From Coprousia sp963931435 (lineage in GTDB: Bacteria; Actinomycetota; Coriobacteriia; Coriobacteriales; Coriobacteriaceae), in NCBI GenBank assembly GCA_963931435.1, contig OZ007012.1, positions 1,674,001 to 1,738,000 of the forward strand: a DNA stretch of 64,000 nucleotides, written 5' to 3'. The position numbers and the translations under genes were made by a program. Positions within the stretch are counted from its first letter, which is position 1. Every line of letters begins with the position of its first letter. A model generated the notes under the pieces. The model saw only the letters and a program-made list of their open reading frames with translations, was not told where the DNA came from and ran no database searches. Positions 44,187-53,465 of the stretch are shown here, one piece after another.

Positions 44187-46549
44187 CGCAACACCCCGGC
44201 CGCGAGCAGCACAATCGCGCCCGCGACGGCAAACACGCCCGCTGCGGAGGCACCGTCTCCCGTCTTCGGCAGACCGTTTGTCGTGGAGGGATCTTCCGGC
44301 TCGTTCCCACCGTCCGACTCGCCCGGATCAGACGGCTCCGGAGCGGGCGGCTCTGTCGAGGAAGTCTTCGTCCACTGGGCAAAAAGCACATCGTCTCCCT
44401 CGGTCAGCGTATAGGCGTCGCCCGCGGCGTAGGCGGTGCCTGAGCCGTCGGCCTGGGTGTTCCACCCGGTGAACGTGTAGCCAGGCCTCTCGAAGCCGTT
44501 CGCCGCCACCTCCACGGCCTCGCCCACGTGGCCCGCGGAGGACGTCATCTCGCCCGAACCACCGTTGGCATCGTAGGAGAGCTCGTCAGCGATGGGTATC
44601 GATACGCGCTGCCACAAGCCGATGAAGGTCACATCACCCGTGATGATTCCCTGCTGTGCGTCGTAACCGCCTTCCGCGCGGTACCCTTGGAACTCCCAGG
44701 ACTCGCCCGGCGCCACTGCAACGCTCGTCTGCGCCGGGTCCTGCGGCGTCACCTCGTCGCCGTAGCGATACGTCTGGTCGTCGGTCGGCAGGAGCGCCGT
44801 CACGGCCTCCGGCAGCGCGTCGTCGCCCTCGCTCGAGGTGAACCGATAGGTGACGCGGTAGCCCTTCGGCACGTTCGTGGCCCGCGCGAAGACGGTGAAC
44901 GTCGAGTCCGCCCAGATCTCAAACTCGCCGTCGCCCGAGATCACTCCCGGGTCCGCCGCAGCCGAGTCGTCGGCCGTGTAGGTCTTGTTGTTGTAGCTGT
45001 AACCAGGGGCGGTGTCCAGCTGGACGAGCCGGTAGTGCCCCTGCGCAAGCGACGAGAAGCGCAGCTGCCCCTGCTCGTCGGTGCGCGCGGTGAGCGCGGT
45101 GTCCGCGTACCGCCCGTCGCCCTCCGGGTCCGCCTGCAGCTTGAACGCTGCCCCGGGGATGGGCGCGCCGCCCTCTTTGTCCACGAGCGTCAGCACGACC
45201 GAGCCGCTGCTCGCCAACGCCTCGCCCGCCCCGTTGACAATGGTGAGGTTGCCGGACTCGTTGCCGCCCTTGCTCACATAGTACGAGCTGCCCTTGGTGA
45301 TGCAGTCCGCCTCCCAGCTCGCGTAGTTCCTGAAGGTCTTCTCCCCCTCCACGTAGGGATACGTCGAATCGAACTCGGTGTAGTAGCTCACGACGTTGCC
45401 GCCCGTGGCGCCTCCCGGCCCAAACAGCTCCTGATGCGCGCGGATCTTGTCGTCGGCCTGCGTACCCAGGAAGTCGTTGAACATGATGCCGTTGTTGTCC
45501 TGCGGGTCCCCCAGGTCGCCGAAGTTCATCATGAGGGTCTGCGTTGGCAGGCCGTCCGCGTCGGCCTCGGTGTAGACGCCCCACTGGAGGTCCTCCGAGA
45601 GGATGCGCGCCTTGAACTCCTCCTTGGTCTCTCCGGGCTCCTGCGTGAGCATGAAGATGCGCACGCGGTCACTGTCGGCGCTCACACGGTCGATGAGCAG
45701 ACGGTTGGTGCCGCTCCGCTGAGCGTACAGCGATCCCTCGGCATAGTTCGAGTCAGGCCCGGCCACCGCGACGGTGTTCACCACCGCATAGATCTTCATG
45801 CTGGAGAGGTCGATCTGCCCGTGCTCGGGAATCACGTCCTCCACGTAGAAGTTCCGCCACGTGGTCACCGTTCGGGGGTTGTGCGCGTTGCGCGTCTGGT
45901 AGAGGTCGATGTTGCCAAAGGGGTTCACCTCGATTGACGTGGTCGCGCGCGTATGGCTGTCGTTGGTCCACCCCTGCTTCCAGAGCTGGTTCCAGTCGGG
46001 CTCGCCCAGCGAGGCGGGCGGCTCCTCGCCGGGGTCCTTCTCGGTGAACACGATGTCCGCCGTCTGGTTGCCCAGGGTGAGCGTCTTGGTGACCGGGCTT
46101 CCGGGCTCCGCCCCCACGTCGTTGGCCGTGAGCGCCGGGGTGGTCACGCTGCCCGCGACGATCGTCTCGCCGGCGGCCCCCTCCCTCATGGTCACGGTCA
46201 CGTGGTCGGGAGCACCGTCGACCACGGCAACGAGCTCGCCGGCGGCGTTGCGCACCTCGAGCGTGCTCTCACCCGTGATCTCAAAGAGCTCGCCCAGGTT
46301 GGTCGGGAACTCGTAGGTGTCACCCAGGGCGAACGGGGTGCCGTACGAGGCGATCTCAAAGTCAAACGTCAGCGACGAGGCCTCTCCCTGCGTCACCTCG
46401 TCCGGTACGACCAAGCGCGTGATACTCCCGTAGGTGGCATCCGTGATGTCAGCCGCAACGGCAGCGGTCGGCCGCCCAAGGCACACCGTCACCATCGTCA
46501 TCAGTACGGCGAGCACTATCGCCAGCCGCCTTATCCTCATCGTTTTCAT
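44156..46549 (-). CDS. LPKTG-anchored surface protein with SpaA-like and SHIRT/InlB-like repeats
   Basis: 797 residues. Signal peptide (about 1-33), an N-terminal body of about 450 residues, then a prealbumin-like SpaA domain (GSVVLTLVDKEGGAPIPGAAFKL, about 460-535), a SHIRT-like domain (YRVTYRFTSSEGDDALPEAV, about 560-650), a Listeria-Bacteroides-type repeat (LSYDANGGSG...FTGWNTQADG, about 660-725), a Pro/Glu linker, and the sorting signal LPKTGD, helix, RRAGG. It would be covalently attached to the cell wall by sortase. ATG at 46549 is set by AGGAGG. It is the distal gene of the SipW-linked surface locus; an adhesin or fibre role is inferred. Confidence 0.92.
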   Translation of the reverse strand: MKTMRIRRLAIVLAVLMTMVTVCLGRPTAAVAADITDATYGSITRLVVPDEVTQGEASSLTFDFEIASYGTPFALGDTYEFPTNLGELFEITGESTLEVRNAAGELVAVVDGAPDHVTVTMREGAAGETIVAGSVTTPALTANDVGAEPGSPVTKTLTLGNQTADIVFTEKDPGEEPPASLGEPDWNQLWKQGWTNDSHTRATTSIEVNPFGNIDLYQTRNAHNPRTVTTWRNFYVEDVIPEHGQIDLSSMKIYAVVNTVAVAGPDSNYAEGSLYAQRSGTNRLLIDRVSADSDRVRIFMLTQEPGETKEEFKARILSEDLQWGVYTEADADGLPTQTLMMNFGDLGDPQDNNGIMFNDFLGTQADDKIRAHQELFGPGGATGGNVVSYYTEFDSTYPYVEGEKTFRNYASWEADCITKGSSYYVSKGGNESGNLTIVNGAGEALASSGSVVLTLVDKEGGAPIPGAAFKLQADPEGDGRYADTALTARTDEQGQLRFSSLAQGHYRLVQLDTAPGYSYNNKTYTADDSAAADPGVISGDGEFEIWADSTFTVFARATNVPKGYRVTYRFTSSEGDDALPEAVTALLPTDDQTYRYGDEVTPQDPAQTSVAVAPGESWEFQGYRAEGGYDAQQGIITGDVTFIGLWQRVSIPIADELSYDANGGSGEMTSSAGHVGEAVEVAANGFERPGYTFTGWNTQADGSGTAYAAGDAYTLTEGDDVLFAQWTKTSSTEPPAPEPSDPGESDGGNEPEDPSTTNGLPKTGDGASAAGVFAVAGAIVLLAAGVLRRAGGAGSPR

Positions 46550-46627
46550 CGTACCTCCTGTGTAAAGTGCCATGTTTCATCCGCCGCCGCCCATCCCGGC
46601 AGCGCGTGGTCATCGCATCCCGTGCAA

Positions 46628-48586
46628 TCAGCGACGCGCAGTCGGGTCCCGGCCCGAGGAGCGCCCGCTGCGACGGGAGAGCACGATGCCCGCCACGATG
46701 ACGACGACCGCAATGCACACCAGCAGCGCAATAATCGCCAGAGAGCTATCGCCCGTCTGGACGAGGTCCCCATGGGGCCGGTCCGTCTCGTCGACTGCCT
46801 GCTGGCCGCCCTGGTCGGGATCGTCCGTGTCATCTCCACCCGGCGTCGGCGCGTCGGCATCGATCCACATGAGCTCGAACGGCCCGAACTGGGCCCACGG
46901 CACCTCGAAAATCAAGCCATCGGCCGTCTTGGTGACCTGAAGCGCATGCGCCGAGGTGGCCGCGATCTCGGCGTCGAGGTCGGCGGAGGCCATGTCGAGC
47001 GTGTAATCGCGCGTGAGGCCGTCGAAGTACACCACCGCGATGTCATCCTCGGCGGACAGGCTCCCGAAGTACGGCACGAACACGGTCACGGCGGAGCCGT
47101 CTGCCGTGGCGACCCACACGTTGCCGTCGTTCATGTCCACGAGATCGAGATATTTGAAGCGGTGCTGGACGGCATCGCTCGAGGCGAAGGCGCCGCCCGC
47201 CGCCGCGCGGGCCTTGGCGTCGAGCACGCCCTCGCGCTCAGACTCGCCGAGCACGCCGGGGATGAAGTCGTCCCACAGAAGGCCTATGCGTGCGCCTGCG
47301 CCCACCGGCAGGTCGGCGTTGCCGTTCTTGATGAACGTGGTACCGGCGGCGACGTGCGCGTGCGCCACGGTGTTGTCACAATCGTCCGCATGCGTGCCGT
47401 TGGCCGCGAAATCGCCTTCCAGGGCGCCCGAGAGCGTCCCTGCGGGAGCCGCATACGCCGGCAGGACGAAGGAGCCCAACGCGGAGGTGAGGGCGCGCTG
47501 CAGCCGCTGAAGGGAGGTCTCGCCCCCATAGACGCCCTTAAAGTGCGAGGAATCGAGTGTATCGGCCGCAGCGTCGTCGGTGACGTCGCGCACCTGCATC
47601 ATCACGTCGGATCCGTCCTGCCGCGTGACCACGTGATCGGCCGGGAGCGTGAGCAGCCTGCCGTTCACGGTCACCACGGGATCGCCCTCGAGCGGCGCCA
47701 CGAGCAGGTAGTAGTACCCGGCGCGCGCCGAAGCGGTCACGAGCGCGGGGTCGGTCGCCACGGTGCCGTACGCCCACCGGAAGGGCAGCCCCTGCGTCGC
47801 GACATCCCATGCGGCGTTATCGACCGTTACCTGCGCGCTTTCCCAGTCCACGTTGGTCCACACCGGCTCGGGCAGGGCGTTACCCACGCTCGTGGCGGTG
47901 GCATCGGTGCCCAGGCCGCCCTCGTAGGCCACGAGGTCGATAGCATGCGGGGTGAGCGCGGTCGACACCGGCCCCTCGTCTTCGCCCGTCTCGCCATCGT
48001 CCTCCTGCACGGTGATGACCCAGGGGATGCGCACCTCTTGGAGCTCCGCGAGCTCGTTGCCCACCGACGTGGGGATGGTGAGCGTGAGCGTCATGACAGC
48101 CTCAGCGGGCTCGGCCACCGTCGCCACGAGCACCGGGTCCTCGCCGGCGAAGACCTCGTGCGGCGACGCCAGTTCCACGGCGCTGAACGCGCCGGACCCC
48201 GTGAACCCCACGGAAAGCTCCAGTTCCGAGAGGACGGCGCGGGCATCGGCGGAGAGCCCCGCGGTATCGGCCTTGATGAACAGGCGCGTCTCTGCCGAGA
48301 TGTTGGTGAAGGAGAGGTCGACCGTCTGGGTGACCGAATCGCCCGGGGCGAGCCCCTTGAACGATGCGAACAGGTCGCTCCCGCCGGCCTCATAGCCGCC
48401 CGTCACCGTGAGCTCGTTGGCGGCGCCGTCGTAGGCGATGGCAGGCGCGCCCTCGGCCGCGCGGGCCGGCGTGGCAACGAGCGCCAGGGCGAGCAGCGCC
48501 GCAAAGAGCGCCGCCGGCACTGCATGCGTCGCTTTGCGCACTGCGGCTCCGACGCCCGCCAACACATCAGAGAAGCGAAGGTTCAT
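46628..48586 (-). CDS. Surface protein with LVQTG sorting-like motif
   Basis: 652 residues: a long signal peptide (about 1-43, ending ATPARAAEG), a beta-rich N-terminal domain (LAPGDSVTQTVDLSFTNISAET) that resembles the TasA/CalY-type fold, an unrecognised middle, and a C-terminal LVQTGD followed by a helix and RRSGR. The motif position is that of LPxTG, but Pro is Val and the third residue is Gln. Sortase anchoring is therefore likely but not canonical. It begins 4 bp after the stop of the upstream SipW-dependent gene, so it is translationally coupled. Confidence 0.88.
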   Translation of the reverse strand: MNLRFSDVLAGVGAAVRKATHAVPAALFAALLALALVATPARAAEGAPAIAYDGAANELTVTGGYEAGGSDLFASFKGLAPGDSVTQTVDLSFTNISAETRLFIKADTAGLSADARAVLSELELSVGFTGSGAFSAVELASPHEVFAGEDPVLVATVAEPAEAVMTLTLTIPTSVGNELAELQEVRIPWVITVQEDDGETGEDEGPVSTALTPHAIDLVAYEGGLGTDATATSVGNALPEPVWTNVDWESAQVTVDNAAWDVATQGLPFRWAYGTVATDPALVTASARAGYYYLLVAPLEGDPVVTVNGRLLTLPADHVVTRQDGSDVMMQVRDVTDDAAADTLDSSHFKGVYGGETSLQRLQRALTSALGSFVLPAYAAPAGTLSGALEGDFAANGTHADDCDNTVAHAHVAAGTTFIKNGNADLPVGAGARIGLLWDDFIPGVLGESEREGVLDAKARAAAGGAFASSDAVQHRFKYLDLVDMNDGNVWVATADGSAVTVFVPYFGSLSAEDDIAVVYFDGLTRDYTLDMASADLDAEIAATSAHALQVTKTADGLIFEVPWAQFGPFELMWIDADAPTPGGDDTDDPDQGGQQAVDETDRPHGDLVQTGDSSLAIIALLVCIAVVVIVAGIVLSRRSGRSSGRDPTARR

Positions 48587-48589
48587 GGC

Positions 48590-49417
48590 TTACTCCTCCC
48601 CTTCTGCGGTCGTTGCCGTGGAGCCGGCGGAGGCGTCGTTGAGGGTGACGACGACGTTGCCATCCGCGTTTGTTTGGAGCGAGGCGTTTCCGTTGGCGTC
48701 GGTCACAACCGTCACGCCCCAGGCTTCCCGGAGCACATCGGCGGGTTCGTACTGGATGGATTGCACGGTGATATCGACCACGAGCTTGCGGCCGTCGGCG
48801 TACTTTGCGCGTTGCTCGTCGGTTTGCTCGATTCTGTTGATGAGGTTTCTGGTAGTCCCAACCGTCTCCATCAAATCTTTTGGCTGGAGCGGCGTCTTCC
48901 AGTAGTAGAGGCCGTCGGTGCCCTGGGCCCAACCATCACCTGCAGGCAAGCCACCTTCGATGGTGTAGTCGGTGCCCGCCTTGGGCTCCTCCCATAGCTG
49001 GTTGCCGTTCGCATCGACCCAGTAGATGTTCACCTGGGCGCGCACGTAGGCGGGAACGGTGCCCTCGTTGGTGACGTATACGTTCTGCTTGACCGTATAC
49101 GGGTCGTTGAACTCCTCGTTCACCACGACCTGGACCTCGCCCATGCCGAAGGCGTTCTCCTTCTCGTCATGTTGGACGAGCCACGCGATGGTGCCGCCCA
49201 CCGCAAGCGCACCCAGCACACAAGCGAGCGCGATCGTCACAATCCCGCGCGTCCCGAAACGCCGCTTCGGCATACGCCGGCGCGGAGACCGTCCACCAGA
49301 CGCGCCGCCTCCCGGCGCAACGTGCCGACGCGGCGCCGTCGGACGAGCCGAGCGCACAGGGCCACGGCGACCGTCACCATGCGGCCTCGGTGCAAAATGC
49401 GAGCCGTTGGTCGCCAT
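48590..49417 (-). CDS. SipW-dependent TasA/camelysin-like protein
   Basis: 275 residues. An Arg/Pro-rich N-terminus of about 55 residues precedes a SipW-type signal segment (IVTIALACVLGALAVGGTIAWLVQHDEKENAFGMG, about 58-95; cleavage expected after the helix), then a beta-sandwich-like body (VNEEFNDPYTVKQNVYVTNEGTVPAYVRAQ). Family members such as TasA build extracellular fibres in Bacillus. The unusually long basic N-terminus is odd. ATG 49417 lies 2 bp past the stop of the giant protein gene. Confidence 0.88.
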   Translation of the reverse strand: MATNGSHFAPRPHGDGRRGPVRSARPTAPRRHVAPGGGASGGRSPRRRMPKRRFGTRGIVTIALACVLGALAVGGTIAWLVQHDEKENAFGMGEVQVVVNEEFNDPYTVKQNVYVTNEGTVPAYVRAQVNIYWVDANGNQLWEEPKAGTDYTIEGGLPAGDGWAQGTDGLYYWKTPLQPKDLMETVGTTRNLINRIEQTDEQRAKYADGRKLVVDITVQSIQYEPADVLREAWGVTVVTDANGNASLQTNADGNVVVTLNDASAGSTATTAEGEE

Positions 49418-49419
49418 CG

Positions 49420-51954
49420 CTACTCACCCGCCCCTTCTGTGAACACGTTGTGCTTGGTCGCCTCATCGGAGAACCAATCGTCATTGGTGAGCGTGTTATT
49501 CGCTCGAACAGCCGAGGTCACGCCGTCGCGGTTGTACGTCGATACCGCGCTGTCAAACTCCACGGTCACCTCTCCGCCTGAGACCCAGTCGGACTGGTTG
49601 CCGTCTACCGCTGTATCGGCATCGAGCTCCCAATGCTCGAGCTCTGCGCTATAGCGCCACGCCCAGCCCGCGTCCTCGGTCACCGTATAGCTGCCGAAGG
49701 GGACGTTGATGGTCGCCGTGCCGGTGTAGGTGCCGTTCTCGGACTCTTCGGGCATCTGGATGCTCACGGCGCGCGTGTCCGTGCCGTTCGATACGGTGAA
49801 CGAGAAGGTCTGACCGGCCGCACGGGGATCCATCACGGTCTTGGTGATGGTGATGCGCCCGGTGAACGTGAAGAGCGCGTCACCGGCCACAAGCTCTACG
49901 GTGCCGCCATTTGGCAGGTCGGCCGTTTCGTCCGCGCTTCGCGTCGTGTCCGTCGCCACCGGCGAGCCCATCTGGCTGCCCGGCGTGTAGAGCTCGACGG
50001 GGATGCCCGTTTGCGGGGTCATCGTCCCCGTGACGGTACCGTCTGTTCCGAGTGCGTAGGCGACCTCTTCGATATGGATTTTCATCCAGGGTTGGTTATA
50101 GCTCTCTTGCAGCGTCACCGTTGCCTTGGAGAGTGTGTTGGTCGTATCGTCGAGCTCGAGCTGCGCCTCGATGCCTGTGTAGGGGACACCCGCGCTGTCG
50201 GTCGCCGCAAGCGTGACCGTCACCGGATAGAGATCCATCACGCCGTTTACCATGTTCTGATTCGCCGGCTGATTAACGAAGTTGTTCTCGCCCGCTCCCC
50301 AACGTGCGGCCGTTCCGTCACGTTTGACCCATTGCCACATCACGAACTGCTCGTAGGTGGTCGCGCCCTCCGCTGCGTTCTTCTGCGCAATCGAGGCGGC
50401 AATCTGGGTGAACGCCTGCGTGTCGATGGGAACTGCCTGCGTCTCGGTCGAGGTCGTCCCGTCGGGCTGCGTAACATCAACCTGCTGCTCGGTCACAAAC
50501 GTCCGATCGTCATCCGCTCCGACCGAAGCGGTGTAGATCACGTTGCCCTCGGTGTCGTGGTAGCGAATCTGGTTGACCTTCTCGTAGATGGCCGTATAGG
50601 TCGTTCCGTCAAAGCGCTCCTTACCCGTAAGCCGATACTGGTTCTGGGTAGTGAACGTATCGTAGGTGCCACCAGATTCGTTGTAGTTCTTCGACCAGCC
50701 CTTGAACTCGTAGCCCGGGACTTCGTCGGCCTCGAGCCAGAGCCCGCTCTCGTCGCCCGCATGCTTCACGGCACGGCGGAACGTATTGGTATCGCTCGGG
50801 TCATCGATATTCGATTGCACCGTGACGTTGCCAGAGCGATAGACCGGCCACAGGTGCATGGTGCCCGTCACCAAGTCTTTGCCGGGCGTAAGGATCGCCA
50901 GGTCATCGGCATAGTCAGCCGGCCCGCTCTCGGCAGTACCTTCAGTCCAGCCCACCACAAACGCTTCCTCGTGGCCGGAGAAGGACGGCGTGCCCGTGGG
51001 CGAGGGCAGGACGTTCCCGACCTCGGTCGAGAAGGACTGCGTCGCGTCATCGCCGCTACCGTCATTCATGTGGTAGGTCACCATGACCGGCACCGGGCTG
51101 TAGTTGGCGATGAACTCGTAGCTGTGGCCCGCCGCGATCACGATGGCCGCATTAGAGGTTAGCGTACCCTCGCCCTTCGCGAACTCACTCGCTGGGATGG
51201 TTTGCACCAGCACATCGTCCTCGTAAACCGAGAGGGATGAGAAGGTGTACGTATCATCACCGTTCTCTTGATCGACCCAAATCGCCTGATCGTTGTCCAC
51301 CGTGACCGTGACCGTGCCATTGCGCGCCTTGTCATAGGACACTTTCTCGGTAGTGGTTCCATCGACCGTGGCCTTCGAGTCGTTGTTGAAGGTCACCTCA
51401 ACAGTACCAACAAAAGATTCAATCGGCTTGTCAGTAATAACTGGATCCTGCGGGATGTTGTAGATCGACTCGTCCACGCCCGCCTCGGCGATATTCGTGG
51501 TGGTGTTCACCTTGAACTGCGTGTACACCGGATAGAGGTCCATCGGGCGCGTGCAGATCTCGTCGCCCGTCATGAGGTAGGGCGCCACCAGCTCCGGCGT
51601 CTTGGCAAGGTAGGCCTCGGTGGCGTCATCCATCTGGTCAACGATACGACCCTGAACAGCCGTCGCCTCCGTGTCGCTCATGTCGAGCCAGCCGAGGAAG
51701 ATATAACCCTGCCGCGCCATGCTCTTGTCTGTAGGCGATACCGCGCTCGTGCTCTTCAGGCTCGATTCCACGCCGCAATAGTGGTACTTATAGACATTGG
51801 TTTCGGCATTCTCGAGGAACACCGGCTGCTCGTACGTACGCTCGACCGTCGTCGTAGCTGTGCCGTCATCGCTGCCAGGCACCGCATGGAAGTTCACGCG
51901 GGCGGTGACGTGCGCCTCGTACCAGTATTGGGAGGACCCTCCTCCTATATTGAA
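49420..51954 (-). pseudogene. 3' part of IS-disrupted giant surface protein
   Basis: 844 codons open from the IS junction (FNIGGGSSQYWYEA) to the TAG at 49420. It carries several Listeria-Bacteroides-like modules (YIFLGWLDM...LYPVYTQF; FVVGWTEG...LWPVYRSG; FKGWSKNY...YTAIYEK) and a Cna-B-like stretch (ITKTVMDPRAAGQTFSFTVSNG...YTVTEDAGW). It ends without a sorting signal. The first in-frame start codon is GTG at 51897 with no ribosome site, and it has lost the signal peptide, so any product would stay inside the cell. It joins in frame with the 5' part across the IS. Confidence 0.85.
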
Positions 51955-51956
51955 GT

Positions 51957-52201
51957 TGCCACTTCTCGCGCAGTGGCCGCGCTTCTTTACCCGTAGACGC
52001 GAATATGGGATAAAGGGCGCGAACGGGGCGGAGGGCGCGCGCTCCTCCTTGGGGTACGGCCCCTGTCGAGAGAATCGCGCCTCCGGCCCGCGGGTGGACG
52101 CGGATTAGGCAGAATGGCGTTCGGCGCCGGATCTCCCAGGAGGTTGCGCCCGCGGATTCCGAAGGAAAACCTTCGTCCCGCCGAGAGGACGGAGGGGAAA
52201 G
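51957..52201 (+). ncRNA. Predicted bridge RNA region of the IS110 element
   Basis: In IS110-group elements a structured guide RNA is encoded in the left non-coding end, before the recombinase. This 245-bp stretch has the right place and size, no gene, and local hairpins such as CGAAGGAAAACCTTCG (about 52158-52173). The RNA itself is inferred; its ends and loops cannot be set by eye. Confidence 0.45.
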
Positions 52202-53422
52202 ATGCTCTACATCGGGATCGACGTCGCGAAGAGGTCGCACGTGGCGGCCGCGATGGGCGACGGCGGGGAGGTCGCCGTCGAGCCGTTCGAGTTCAGAAAC
52301 ACGCAGAAGGGGTTCGAGCGTCTGCTCGAGCGCCTTGCCAGACGGGGCGTCTCTGCCGAGGGGTCGCTGGTCGGCATGGAGGCCACGGGGCACTACTGGG
52401 TGGCGCTCTTCGACTTCCTCGCCGCCAACGGCTTCGAGGTCGCCGTCATCAACCCCATCCAGACCGACGCGTGGCGCAGGGTCGACACCGTGCGGCCGGC
52501 GAAGACCGACGGCATCGACGCCCTGCTCATCGCGGACCTCCTGCGTTGCAAGCGCTTCGAACCCTCGGCGCTCGGGGACGAGGCGACCGAGGAGCTCAGG
52601 CAGCTCGCCCGGTACCGCTTCGAGCTCGTGCAGGAGCTCACCGCCCTCAAGAACCGGGCGACGGCGATTCTCGACCGGGTGTTCCCGGAGTACGAGCGGC
52701 TCTTCGCGGACAAGTTCGGCCCGACGTCGTCGGCGCTGCTCAAGGAGTGCGCCACGCCCGCCGACGTGCTGGCGGCGGACCCCGAGGCGCTCGCCGGGCT
52801 GCTCGCCGAGGCCAGCCGCGGCAGGCTCGGGCGCGAGAGGGCCGACGAGGTCGTCGAGGCCGCCCGCTCCTCGGTCGGCGTGTCCTTCGGCTCCCGGGCG
52901 CTCGCCTTCGAGCTCAGGGTGCTCGTCGAGCGCATGGAGTTCACCCGCGGGCAGATCTCGGAGCTGGAGGCGGAGATTGCCCGCGCGCTGTCCGAGACCG
53001 CCGGCAGGCACCTGACGAGCATACCGGGCGTCGGGCCCGCGCTCGCGGCGCTCATCGCCGGCGAGGTCGGCGACGCCGCGCGCTTCGAGACGCCCTCCAA
53101 GCTCGTCGCGTACGCGGGCATGGACGCGACCAGGCGCGTCTCGGGAGAGAGCCTCGACAGCCCCGGGCACCTCTCCAAGCGCGGCTCGTCGTACCTCAGG
53201 TGGGCGCTCATGCAGGGCGCCGACCGGGCAAGGAGGTTCGACCCGTACTTCGGGGAGTGCTACGCGCGCAAGATCTCGCAGGGCAAGCACCACTACGTGG
53301 CCCTCACGACGGTCGCCCGCAAGCTCGCCGCCGTCTGCCTCGCCCTCATGAAGGAGGACAGGGACTGGTCGCCCGACCCGCCGGCCGGGCATCTCCCCGG
53401 TCACCTCTCGCAGAAGAGGTGA
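52202..53422 (+). CDS. IS110-family transposase (DEDD recombinase)
   Basis: 406 residues. The N-terminal RuvC-like DEDD domain starts YIGIDVAKRSH and holds MEATGHYW and the ARTD-like RPAKTDGIDALLIADLL. The C-terminal Transposase_20 domain has TSIPGVGPALAALIAGEVGD and the catalytic Ser region (HLSKRGSSYLRWAL). It is intact, with ribosome site AGGACGGAGGGG upstream, so the element may still be active. It is the only IS gene in the window that looks complete. Confidence 0.95.
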   Translation: MLYIGIDVAKRSHVAAAMGDGGEVAVEPFEFRNTQKGFERLLERLARRGVSAEGSLVGMEATGHYWVALFDFLAANGFEVAVINPIQTDAWRRVDTVRPAKTDGIDALLIADLLRCKRFEPSALGDEATEELRQLARYRFELVQELTALKNRATAILDRVFPEYERLFADKFGPTSSALLKECATPADVLAADPEALAGLLAEASRGRLGRERADEVVEAARSSVGVSFGSRALAFELRVLVERMEFTRGQISELEAEIARALSETAGRHLTSIPGVGPALAALIAGEVGDAARFETPSKLVAYAGMDATRRVSGESLDSPGHLSKRGSSYLRWALMQGADRARRFDPYFGECYARKISQGKHHYVALTTVARKLAAVCLALMKEDRDWSPDPPAGHLPGHLSQKR

Positions 53423-53465
53423 CCGTTCGCGCCCTTTATCCCATATCCGGTTTTCAAGGTTCCTA

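Noticed and set aside
52003..53446. Reading the 24-bp inverted repeats as the exact IS ends
   Set aside because: Using them as ends leaves extra bases in the host gene and does not restore its frame; the AAGT edges outside them do.
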